64,000 nt of DNA from Saussurea involucrata (taxonomy: Eukaryota; Streptophyta; Magnoliopsida; Asterales; Asteraceae): positions 73,352,795-73,416,794 of the forward strand of contig CM066327.1 in the NCBI GenBank assembly GCA_033807775.1, in the 5' to 3' direction. The notes under the pieces are model-generated. The model worked only from the letters and a program-made list of their open reading frames with translations. It made no database searches and was not told the origin of the DNA. A program made the translations under genes and the position numbers. Positions within the stretch are counted from its first letter, which is position 1. The number at the start of each line of letters is the position of its first letter. This document shows, piece by piece, positions 12,142 through 20,675 of this stretch.

Positions 12142-12807
12142 GTGAGTTCATTCTTACCTTACCCTTTTATAATGTTTTTTTAAATTATGGTAAGGTGCAT
12201 TTTTATGAACTGATTGGATGGATTTTGGAAGAATGATTTTATGAAGTAAAATCGATTATCTTAAATTGATGGTTTTGCTTAAATTCATTAATGTTATTTG
12301 AAAATGACTTATATTAAGCAATAGCCTGCACGAGTACAAATAAGTGTAATGGATCCATAGACACTAGTTGTTATGAACACATGGAATAGGCGTGTGGATT
12401 AATCGTAATTCCAGTGTGTGTGAGAAATCGTGGAATAGGCGTGTGGATTAATCGTAATTCCCGATTTCTAAGGAAGAGAAGAGATTGGCATGTGTAATTG
12501 TAATCACTACTTCCTTTCCAAGAAATGGGCATGTCTAATTGCGATTTCTTGGATATGAGCATTAATCTAGAATACGTGGAGATTAGTGTGGGCTCTGAAA
12601 CATGATACAATGACTGACTTGGTGTCGGTCATATTCATGGAATCGGGTATAACCCCGTCATTGAAAGATGTATACGCGTGTGGTAAGAAAAAGGGTAAAC
12701 CAGGTTTGTTATGCCTTGTTTACATTGATTTTTATAAGTATTATTTTGAAACCGAATGTTCTCACTAGGCGTTAGCCTAATCGTTTCAAATGATATTTTC
12801 TTACCAG
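12142..12807 (+). other. Predicted intron in gypsy B LTR/leader, with hairpin near its acceptor
   Basis: Donor CAG|GTGAGTT at 12142 matches the consensus, and TTACCAG at 12801-12807 is the best acceptor. About 30 bases upstream of it, TAGGC (12766-12770) and GCCTA (12775-12779) pair around GTTA, and CTAAT there could be a branch point. The same donor, hairpin and acceptor order occurs in the LTRs of E and F. No RNA evidence is available. Confidence 0.45.
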
Positions 12808-13081
12808 GTACTAGCTCGGGAAAATAAAGGGATGTGGGACGAGAGATTTTGGATTAGCGGAGAAGTTAATGAATAATGAGGTTTTGATGGATTGCTTAGA
12901 TAACCTAGTTAATCAGATTATAGTGACATGATTAGATTAATAGGTATTTGAAGAATTCGATGCTTGTAAATATGACTCTCATAGTTAATTCTTTGCTTAT
13001 GTATAAAGTTTGGAAGATTAATGTTTAAATCTTGTTATAAATTAAGGTTTAAATTAGCCCTGATTTTAGGGTGTTACAATA

Positions 13082-13094
13082 TGGTATCAGAACA
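13082..13094 (+). other. Gypsy B primer binding site
   Basis: TGGTATCAGAACA, a one-base variant of the initiator Met tRNA complement, starts three bases after the LTR. The stretch 13095-13428 is leader without recognisable features apart from a possible splice acceptor (ATACCAG) at 13418-13424. Confidence 0.85.
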
Positions 13095-13428
13095 TTAGTT
13101 TAAGTGAACTAAGTATGCTAATGAGATACTTAGACTTAAGCTGAGATGAATTAAGTTATGATTCGTGAGATATGGGTAGAAGTACTAAGACGGGATAGTC
13201 TTAGAGTTGACGGAAATATGTGAAATTAGTACTGTAACGATGGTAATGAGGATTCTTATGTATAGCATATTCACAATTTCAATTAGCTACTGTTATTATG
13301 AATCTATTGTTACGCAAGCATGCTTATTTCTAAATTTTTACAGTGACTAATGATCGGTAAAGTACGTTTCGTATGTCTAGTTATGTATAACCATTTCTTA
13401 TGGTTATTTCTTGTGTTATACCAGAACG

Positions 13429-14085
13429 ATGGTGAATACGCCACCAAGGTCCTCTAATTCTTCGGAGGACAGAGCAGTAACTGATTGGGGGTTGGAGGGA
13501 CAACCTAGAACGGGCGGAACCCACGAAAGTCCGCCGAGGCCACCTCTAATAGGTGGATTGGAAAGTCAAACGCATAGAACGAGTACTGGTACTTCTAATC
13601 CGGAAATGCCGGGATCAACAATAGAGTCTCGCATGATGGAGAACATGACAAGAATGATGAATACATCGATGGAAAAACAAGCCGAAATGTTTATGAAAGC
13701 ACTGAATGACCGAAGTGCGGAGTTACGACGAACATAGACTGATACTGGAGTAATAAATCCAATTCGTAACCCTGTGATAGAGGCAGAAAGGAGGGTGGAA
13801 AGAATCTGCTCATATAAAACGTTTTTAAGCTGTAAACCGCCAGAGTTTACCGGAGCAGATAATCCAGTAGCCTGTATGAATTGGTTACGAGAAATGGAAT
13901 AAGTTTTCAGAGCTTGTGAATGTGATGAGAAGTCAAAGGTCAGATTTGCGTCTCAAATATTAAGAGGTAATGCGCTGGATTGGTGGAATGTAGTGACGGC
14001 TACCATCACTGCTCCAATCTGGACTGCTATGACTTGGGAGTCATTCAAGCAAAAGACTCTGGAAGAATAATGCAATGAAAACGAG
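13429..14085 (+). pseudogene. gag: Gypsy B gag, N-terminal part with three stops
   Basis: ATG at 13429 (MVNTPPRSSNSS) is the natural start. A disordered Pro/Arg-rich region is followed by a retrotransposon gag capsid (YKTFLSCKPPEFTGADNP, then LRGNALDWW). The frame is the same as the long downstream ORF but is cut by TAG at 13735, TAA at 13900 and TAA at 14068. Two of the three are explicable as single-base changes from Gln or Glu codons. Capsid function is therefore lost, though the downstream 1315 codons remain open. Confidence 0.85.
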
Positions 14086-17000
14086 ATGGATAGGATTGAA
14101 GAAGAGTTTCGGACTCTTAAGAAAGGTTCTTCAACTATTAGGAAGTATACTGAATCATTCATGGAGAAATTAAACTTAGTGGGGCATGTGGCTCCGACGG
14201 AGAAAGAAAAGATTAAAGCGTATTTGAAGGGTTTGCCAGTGGACATGATGTCCCAGGTACGAAATGCTAAAGCTTCAACTCTAAGGGAGACAGTTGAGGA
14301 AGCTAAAGTCATGGAGGAAGTCTATGCTAAAGATAAGGAAGAAAAGACTCAAGTAGGAGAGAAACGAAAATGGGAGGGCCGGTCAGAGTCTTCTCAGAAA
14401 TCAAAAGCATCTGGTAAAAGTGCTCATTATGAATCTCGTCGTGAGCCGAATTGGTGTCCGAAGTGTAGGAGTAAGCATTATGGACCATGTCGGGTGACAA
14501 CGTTAGAATGTTATAAGTGTGGTAAAAGTGGGCATATTATGAGTAATTGTCCTGTACAAGGATCAACGTGCTACGAGTGTAAACAACCATGTCACTTCCG
14601 TCGGGATTGCCCAAAGTTGAAAAAGGGTGGAGACCAAAGCAAGAAAACAAATGTTCCAAAGCGAACGGGTCAGGCATTCCAGATGACAGCTGATGAGGCC
14701 AAAGAATCGAAAGACGTCGTTTCGGGTACTTTCCTCGTAAATTCCTTTCCTGCGCGCATTTTATTTGACTGTGGTGCAAATTTGTCGTTCGTGTCCAAGT
14801 CGTTCTTTCTCAAGTTAGTTATGCCTGTCACTGCCTTGGAAGATGCCTTAGTAGTTGAGGTAGCTAACGGGGGTCAAGTCTTGGTTCGCAAAAGACTTGA
14901 GGGTTGTTTTATTTCAGTAGGAGAAACAAAATTTCCGATCGACTTGTTGTTGATGGAAATTGGAGGATTTGATGTGATTGTGGGTATAGACTGGCTGACA
15001 GTCAACCAGGCTGAGATACTTTGTGCAAAGAAATTAATCCGGATTCCGATGGTTGATATGGATGATGTACTCATCTTTGGGGAAAAGCAAAAAGGGGAAG
15101 TTCCGTTAATTTCTGTTGCCAAAACGCGTAAATGTCTAATGAAAGGATGTTCATCCTATCTAGCGTATGTTTTAGATGTAAAGTCAGAAAATAAACAAGT
15201 GGAAGATATTAAGGTGGTACGTGAATTCCCGAACGTATTTCCCGATGATCTTCCAGGCCTACCGACTGAACGACAGGTAGAGTTTCGTATTGACCTTATT
15301 CCTGGATCGACACCAATAGCGCGTGCACCGTATCGCCTAGCGCCGGCCGAAATGAAAGAAATGATGACTCAACTTCAGGAGTTGTTAGATAAAGGTTTTG
15401 TTAGACCGAGTTCTTCGCCTTGGGGAGCTCCGGTTTTGTTTGTTAAGAAGAAAGATGGCACCATGAGGATGTGCATTGATTACCGGGAGCTGAATAAGGT
15501 GACCATTAAGAACAAGTATCCACTTCCAAGGATCGATGATCTACTCGATCAACTCCAAGGAGCAGGATGTTTTTTAAAGATTGATTTAAGGTCAGGGTAT
15601 CATCAAGTTTGGGTGAGAAATAAAGATATTCCTAAAACAGCGTTTAGAACAAGGTATGGGCATTATGAATTTCTTGTAATGCCATTTGGGTTGACAATTG
15701 CTCTAGCGGTATTCATGGATCTGATGAACAGAGTGTGTCGACCATTCTTGGACAAGTTTGTCATTGTATTCATTGATGACATACTTGTTTATTCGAAGAC
15801 TGAAGTAGATCATGAACATCATCTTCGTGAAGTTTTAGAAGTGTTGAGAAGAGAGAAATTGTACGCGAAATTCTCCAAATGTGAATTCCGGTTAAAGGAA
15901 GTACAATTTCTAGGTCATGTAATCACTTCGGAAGGAGTCAAAGTAGACCCAACAAAGATAGAAGCAATGACGAATTGGGAGACACCAAAAGGTGCGTCTG
16001 AAATAAAACGTTTCTTAGGCCTAGCCGGTTACTACCGAAGGTTTATTAAAGACTTCTCCAAGATTGCTTCTGCCTTGACTTTATTGACTCGGAAGAACGT
16101 GAAGTTTGTATGGACTGAAAAACAAGAATCAGCTTTCAGAACTTTACGTCAAAAGTTATGTGAAGCTCCTATTCTTTCCTTACCAGAAGGAACAGAAGAT
16201 TTGGTGGTATATAGCGACGCTTCAAAGATGGGACTGGGATGTGTGTTGATGCAACGAGGCAAGGTGATTGCTTACGCGTCAAGACAACTTAAAGAGCACG
16301 AGAAGAATTATCCTACTCACGATTTGGAATTAGCAGCGGTTGTGTTTGCATTGAAGTTGTGGCGACATTATTTGTATGGAACAAAGTGTACTCTTCATAC
16401 AGATCATAAGAGCTTGAAAAATGTCTTTGATCAAAAAGAGTTAAACATGAGGCAGCGGCGCTGGTTAGAGTTACTTAAAGATTATTATTGCGAATTGCAT
16501 TACCACCCCGGTAAAGCAAATGTCGTAGTTGATGCTTTAAGTAGAAAAGAATATAGTGGGCGTTTGAAAGCGACCAACGCCAGAATTGATGTAACATCAA
16601 GTTTAATTGAAAGGATAAAAGAGGCACAAGCGGAGGCCTTACTGGAAGGGAATCTAAAAGATGAAGTCATGAGCAAGCAGCATCTTCAACTAACTAAAGA
16701 TAGCCGTGGAATTAAATTATTCCAAGGTCGTGTTTGGGTGCCAAAAGTTGGAGGAAATCGAGAGTTGATTCTCGAAGACGCCCATAAATCTAAGTATTCT
16801 ATACACCCTGGGAGTACTAAGATGTATAGAGATTTGAAGTTACACTATTGGTGGCCATCTATGAAAGTAGATATGGCACAAATAGTAGAAAAGTGTAGGA
16901 CATGTTCATTAGTAAAAGCAGAACATCAAAAGCCTTACGGAAGTTTCCAATCTTCAGAGATTCCGGAATGGAAGTGGGAAAATATTACCATGGATTTTGT

Positions 17001-18033
17001 GACGAAGTTACCAAAGACGCAAAAGGGTAACGACACAATATGGGTAATCGTGGATCGATTGACTAAGAGTGCTCGTTTTCTAGCTATGAAAGAAGTGTCA
17101 CCAATAGATAAATTGGAGAAGCTGTATATTGATGAAGTGGTGTCAAGGCATGGTATACCGGTGTCTATAGTGTCGGATCATGATAGTCGGTTTACCTCGA
17201 GGTTTTGGCAATCACTACAAGAAGAATTGGGTACGAAAGTTAATTTGAGCACTGCTTATCATCCACAAACTGACGGGCAAAGCGAAAGAACCATTCAAAC
17301 TTTGGAAGACATGCTCAGGTCGTGTGTGTTAGATTTTGGAGGTAACTGGGATGCGCATTTACCCTTAGTGGAGTTTGCATATAACAATAGTTATCATTCC
17401 AGTATTGGAAGAGCACCTTTCGAGGATTTGTATGGTCGGAAATGTAGAACTTCGGTGTGTTGGTTAGAAGTCGGAGAAAAACAGTTTGCCGGTCCGGAAC
17501 TTGTGCAACAAACGGCGGATAAAGTGAAAGAAATTCGGAAACATATGAAAGCAGCTCAAGATCGACAAAAGAGTTATGCTGATCCGAAAAGAAGACCAAA
17601 AGAATTCCAAGTTGGGGAGCACGTAATGCTTAAGGTATCCCCATGGAAAGGTGTGATAAGGTTTGGTAAACGTGGGAAGTTAAGTCCTCGTTTTCTAGGA
17701 CCTTTCACCATTACGAAGAGAATTGGATTGCAAGCATATCAGTTGGATCTTCCACCTGAATTGGAAGGAATCCACAATACTTTCCATGTTTGCTATCTTC
17801 GAAAATGTTTAGCCGAAGAGGACGATGTGATTCCACTTACTGACGTGAGAGTGGATGAAAGGAGTCGTTGCGTAGAAGAACCGGAGGCAATTTTGGAGAG
17901 ATCAATTAGAAAGTTACGTAATAATAAGGAAGTGGTTATGTTAAAGGTACAATGGAAACATCATCGAGGTGCTAATGTGACGTTAGAGTCGGAAGAGGAT
18001 ATGAAGGCTAGATATCCTCACTTGTTTACCTAG
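14086..18033 (+). CDS. pol: Gypsy B gag C-terminus, PR, RT, RNase H, IN, chromodomain-like tail
   Basis: An open frame of 1315 codons. It starts within gag (an ATG inside the capsid, not a natural start), then three CCHC-like knuckles (CYKCGKSGHIMSNC, CYECKQPCHFRRDC) at residues about 130-185. The protease motif reads LFDCGANLSFVS, with Cys in place of the usual Ser of DSG. RT has FVKKKDGTMRMCIDYRELNK and the catalytic FIDDILVY near 15769. RNase H starts VVYSDASKMGLG. IN has the HHCC knuckle, then D (TMDFVTKLP), D (IVSDHDSRF) and E (YHPQTDGQSERT). The C-terminus (LRNNKEVVMLKVQWKHH, ending ARYPHLFT) is chromodomain-like. MPFGLTIALAVFM departs from the conserved MPFGLTNAPAAFM, so RT may be impaired. 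The three upstream gag stops prevent a normal polyprotein. Confidence 0.9.
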   Translation: MDRIEEEFRTLKKGSSTIRKYTESFMEKLNLVGHVAPTEKEKIKAYLKGLPVDMMSQVRNAKASTLRETVEEAKVMEEVYAKDKEEKTQVGEKRKWEGRSESSQKSKASGKSAHYESRREPNWCPKCRSKHYGPCRVTTLECYKCGKSGHIMSNCPVQGSTCYECKQPCHFRRDCPKLKKGGDQSKKTNVPKRTGQAFQMTADEAKESKDVVSGTFLVNSFPARILFDCGANLSFVSKSFFLKLVMPVTALEDALVVEVANGGQVLVRKRLEGCFISVGETKFPIDLLLMEIGGFDVIVGIDWLTVNQAEILCAKKLIRIPMVDMDDVLIFGEKQKGEVPLISVAKTRKCLMKGCSSYLAYVLDVKSENKQVEDIKVVREFPNVFPDDLPGLPTERQVEFRIDLIPGSTPIARAPYRLAPAEMKEMMTQLQELLDKGFVRPSSSPWGAPVLFVKKKDGTMRMCIDYRELNKVTIKNKYPLPRIDDLLDQLQGAGCFLKIDLRSGYHQVWVRNKDIPKTAFRTRYGHYEFLVMPFGLTIALAVFMDLMNRVCRPFLDKFVIVFIDDILVYSKTEVDHEHHLREVLEVLRREKLYAKFSKCEFRLKEVQFLGHVITSEGVKVDPTKIEAMTNWETPKGASEIKRFLGLAGYYRRFIKDFSKIASALTLLTRKNVKFVWTEKQESAFRTLRQKLCEAPILSLPEGTEDLVVYSDASKMGLGCVLMQRGKVIAYASRQLKEHEKNYPTHDLELAAVVFALKLWRHYLYGTKCTLHTDHKSLKNVFDQKELNMRQRRWLELLKDYYCELHYHPGKANVVVDALSRKEYSGRLKATNARIDVTSSLIERIKEAQAEALLEGNLKDEVMSKQHLQLTKDSRGIKLFQGRVWVPKVGGNRELILEDAHKSKYSIHPGSTKMYRDLKLHYWWPSMKVDMAQIVEKCRTCSLVKAEHQKPYGSFQSSEIPEWKWENITMDFVTKLPKTQKGNDTIWVIVDRLTKSARFLAMKEVSPIDKLEKLYIDEVVSRHGIPVSIVSDHDSRFTSRFWQSLQEELGTKVNLSTAYHPQTDGQSERTIQTLEDMLRSCVLDFGGNWDAHLPLVEFAYNNSYHSSIGRAPFEDLYGRKCRTSVCWLEVGEKQFAGPELVQQTADKVKEIRKHMKAAQDRQKSYADPKRRPKEFQVGEHVMLKVSPWKGVIRFGKRGKLSPRFLGPFTITKRIGLQAYQLDLPPELEGIHNTFHVCYLRKCLAEEDDVIPLTDVRVDERSRCVEEPEAILERSIRKLRNNKEVVMLKVQWKHHRGANVTLESEEDMKARYPHLFT

Positions 18034-18063
18034 CTTTGATTTCGAGGACGAAATCGTTTTCAA

Positions 18064-18075
18064 GTTGGGGAGTAT
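18064..18075 (+). other. Gypsy B polypurine tract
   Basis: GTTGGGGAGTAT precedes the 3' LTR at 18076. The 30 bases before it follow the stop of pol. Confidence 0.75.
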
Positions 18076-18389
18076 TGTAACATCTCAATTTTTACAATGG
18101 ATTATGTTTGGTTTATTAAATAATTTGAGTATAATTATTTGATAAGTTGTGATTGGTTATTTGACAGATTAATTTTAGAGTTTAACCCCAAATAAGTTAC
18201 GTTATTTTGTTTTTATGGAATTATAAGTTAAGGGGTAAACTTTAATTTTAATTTAGAAGTTTGAGGGTATGTTTTGCCATTTAATAGAAGTTTGGGGTTT
18301 GTTTGGTTAATGTGATTAAACTAATCACCATCACCGCCCCATTTCATTAAGGGGGGTGAGGTGTCTCACAATTAAACACTAAGCATCTT

Positions 18390-18392
<3 letters not shown>

Positions 18393-18452
<60 letters not shown>
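18393..18452 (+). repeat. Expanded (GT)n microsatellite in gypsy B 3' LTR
   Basis: About 28 GT units, against roughly 6-7 at the same place in the 5' LTR (11441-11456). The neighbouring (GA)n tract is shorter here than in the 5' LTR. Confidence 0.9.
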
Positions 18453-18456
<4 letters not shown>

Positions 18457-18532
18457 TTCGGCTAGAACAAGAGAGAGAGAGAGAACCGTAAGAGAAGAGG
18501 AAGAAGAAAGCTGGATTTTAGCAAGGGATTAA

Positions 18533-18836
18533 GGGGGTGTTTAGGAGTGCTTATATTTTTAACTTATGCTTATTTTCTTATGTGGTGAGGAAAAGCAGTT
18601 TTTAAAAAGTGTTTGTAAAAAATTGAGGGTAAAAAGGTAATTTTGATAGATAAGAAAATAAGGAGAAGTAAATAAGTAGGTATGGATTGACTTATCAAAA
18701 ACAACTTATTTGTGGTGAGGAGAAGCAGATAAGCACTTTTGATTTTTTTCTATCCAAACACTCCAAACTGCTTATTTGCGGTGGGGAGAAGCTATAAGCA
18801 AATAAGTCAAAAATATAAGCACTCCCAAACACCCCC
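18533..18836. mobile_element. Tourist-like MITE (PIF/Harbinger type)
   Basis: 304 bp with terminal inverted repeats starting GGGGGTGTTT and ending AAACACCCCC. The arms match for about 35 bp (TTAGGAGTGCTTATATTTTT against its complement with few mismatches). It is flanked by TAA at 18530-18532 and 18837-18839. The 5' LTR of gypsy B has an uninterrupted empty site (GGGATTAAGTACATC near 11532), which proves the insertion. There is no coding capacity. TIR and 3-bp TAA duplication are typical of Tourist elements mobilised in trans by PIF/Harbinger transposases. Confidence 0.92.
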
Positions 18837-19135
18837 TAAGTACATCAATTGATTGAAAGCAAATGTATGTTTTAATCACCACCTTGTTATGATTATGTGT
18901 TTATAGAGATGGATTTTATTGGGTTATAGAATTTTGAAAGGTATGAAGAATCTGAACTGATAAATATGTCTTACTAATAACCTTAAGCATATCTGCACTT
19001 TTGTGGAAATTTTTGTGGCTTAAAAGTGTTAGTTTTGGCTTAAATACGCTTTTTAGTTGGTTGAGACAGTTATGAATATCGCAGCAGTTAGTTGCGATAG
19101 TTATGAGGAGTTGCGATAGTTATGAATGTCGCAAC

Positions 19136-20469
19136 TGATAATGTCGGTTTTCGACATTATTTTAACTCTCGAATCGAGTGATTGTTGGATGTTTTCAAGT
19201 AAAATAGTGACTTTTACTGATGAGTTTCATGAGATGTACAGTTAATCAGATTGGAAGAGGAATGAAGAGGATCGCGTATATTTTCCGAAGAGAAAGCTCG
19301 AAAACTGGAAAAAGGAGAATCAGAAGCCGGCGCGAGCTTTGGCGCGACCCAGACCGCGCCGTATTGCGCGCGAAAATTGAAGAGATGGATTCCAGAGTGT
19401 GGCGCGCTTTGTCACGCGACCCAAATAGCGCCGTGATGCGCGCGGTTTTCAATGCCCGTGTTTTTTCAGAAAGCGGCACGACTTTTGGCACGACCCAAGT
19501 AGCGCCAGAACTAGCGCCAACTATCAGATACGTTTTAAAGCCCTATTTTCTCATTTTAGGGTTATCAGTCAGACTAGGGGGCGGCTGCAAGTCAGAGGCG
19601 ATTTTTGGGAGCAGATTGAGAGTACGAATATAGAGGTGACGAGAGATCGATTGGAAGAAAACAACGATTGAGTACATGATCGTGGAAGGGATTCTTCTCA
19701 GGGAGTTATTTATATTTTTCTGCAGAACTTTTCAAACATGGTTTCATTTACTTCGTTTGTAACCTTTCAGTTCTTTTTACACACCCCCAACATGAGCTAA
19801 ACTCCATGTTGGGGGGTTGGATGATGGATGATTCATAGATGTAGGCTTCGAACGATTTGTATTTCGGTTTTAATAGATGGATGACGTTTTTGAAATCATG
19901 CTTAATGCTTTTAATAAACTGATCACTTGTTAAATGATTTAATAACTCTTGAGATGTTCAATGGAAATCTCAAGATTGAGTTCGAATTCAATGGCCACCG
20001 AGGGGAATTAGATAGAGATAAGCCAATTCCTTCGGTGTTGTGTTCTAAACCAGTCACTTTAACTTAATTCAACTGTAAGATCGAAAGATAAGCTACTTTA
20101 ATTAAGTTAAACCTCGGTGCAGCTTGAAGAAGTGTAACGAGTTCAGGTTTTACAAGTCATTAATCGTTTTAATCATTTATAAATCAATTTGAAGTCTAGA
20201 TTAATTGAATTCATTCGGATTCCAACCCTCCATCCTCTCTCTTGATACTACTACCAATTACGTTCCGTACTTTTATACGCGTTACTAGTTAGGATATTTC
20301 AACAATCAAACCAAATCAAAGTTTTAACCGTTCAGTTAATAGTAACTACAGTCATTGCGGTACTTAACACCTAGTTCCTTTGGGTTCGATACTCGTACTT
20401 CCGTACGTATTACTTGAGACGACACCGTACACTTGCGGTTAGTAAAGGGGGGTGTAAACCCGCCTATCA
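19136..20469 (+). repeat. Athila-like C 5' LTR
   Basis: 1334 bp. It opens with a hairpin: ATAATGTCG (19138-19146), loop GTTTT, CGACATTAT (19152-19160). A GC-rich array of GGCGCGACCC/AGCGCC units fills 19325-19525. CGTTTTAAAGCCC at 19531-19543 directly follows it and is a candidate core promoter. The far end is ordinary AT-rich LTR. Confidence 0.93.
19325..19525 (+). repeat. GC-rich GGCGCGACCC/AGCGCC array in C LTR
   Basis: Three degenerate units at about 72-bp spacing, clearer in the 3' LTR at 57282, 57352 and 57427. Each contains (G)GCGCGACCCA then (T)AGCGCC or CGCGCC, and two are followed by GCGCGCGG. In the first unit GGCGCG and CGCGCC can pair around eight bases. CpG density is far above the surrounding LTR. 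Related units recur inside the element at 23073-23260. Confidence 0.8.
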
Positions 20470-20475
20470 AGTTTT

Positions 20476-20493
20476 TGGTGTCGTTGCCGGGGA
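20476..20493 (+). other. Athila-like C primer binding site
   Basis: TGGTGTCGTTGCCGGGGA, six bases after the LTR. It is one of the common Athila-type primer sites (TGGCGCCGTTGCCGGGGA) with two changes. The remainder to 20675 is leader. Confidence 0.85.
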
Positions 20494-20675
20494 ACTTGTT
20501 TTGTGTTAATATCACTACCAGCTGTAGGAATTATTATATTGAGCTTTTTTCTTTTAATTGCAATTTATTTTTGTTTTATTTCTCTGTATTCACAATTTTG
20601 ACCCAAGTTCTTGCTACTCCATTGTTACGGGATCTAACTGGTGACTTATTTTCTATTGCAGATAACTTCTAGTTT

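Larger units (their letters stand above)
11124..13078 (+). repeat. Gypsy B 5' LTR
   Basis: 1955 bp. It holds a (GT)n and (GA)n stretch at about 11441-11492, the TCGCAA hairpin array (11777-11985), two alternating copies of GGAATAGGCGTGTGGATTAA near 12383 and 12432, and a predicted intron (12142-12807). It lacks the MITE present in the 3' copy. The primer site TGGTATCAGAACA follows at 13082. Confidence 0.93.
18076..19135 (+). repeat. Gypsy B 3' LTR, left part
   Basis: Matches the 5' LTR from TGTAACATCTC up to the hairpin array, where Athila-like C entered at GCAAC (19131-19135). It carries a MITE at 18533-18836, a much longer (GT)n tract, and a short duplication (GAGTTGCGATAGTTATGA) near 19107-19125. 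Confidence 0.92.
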
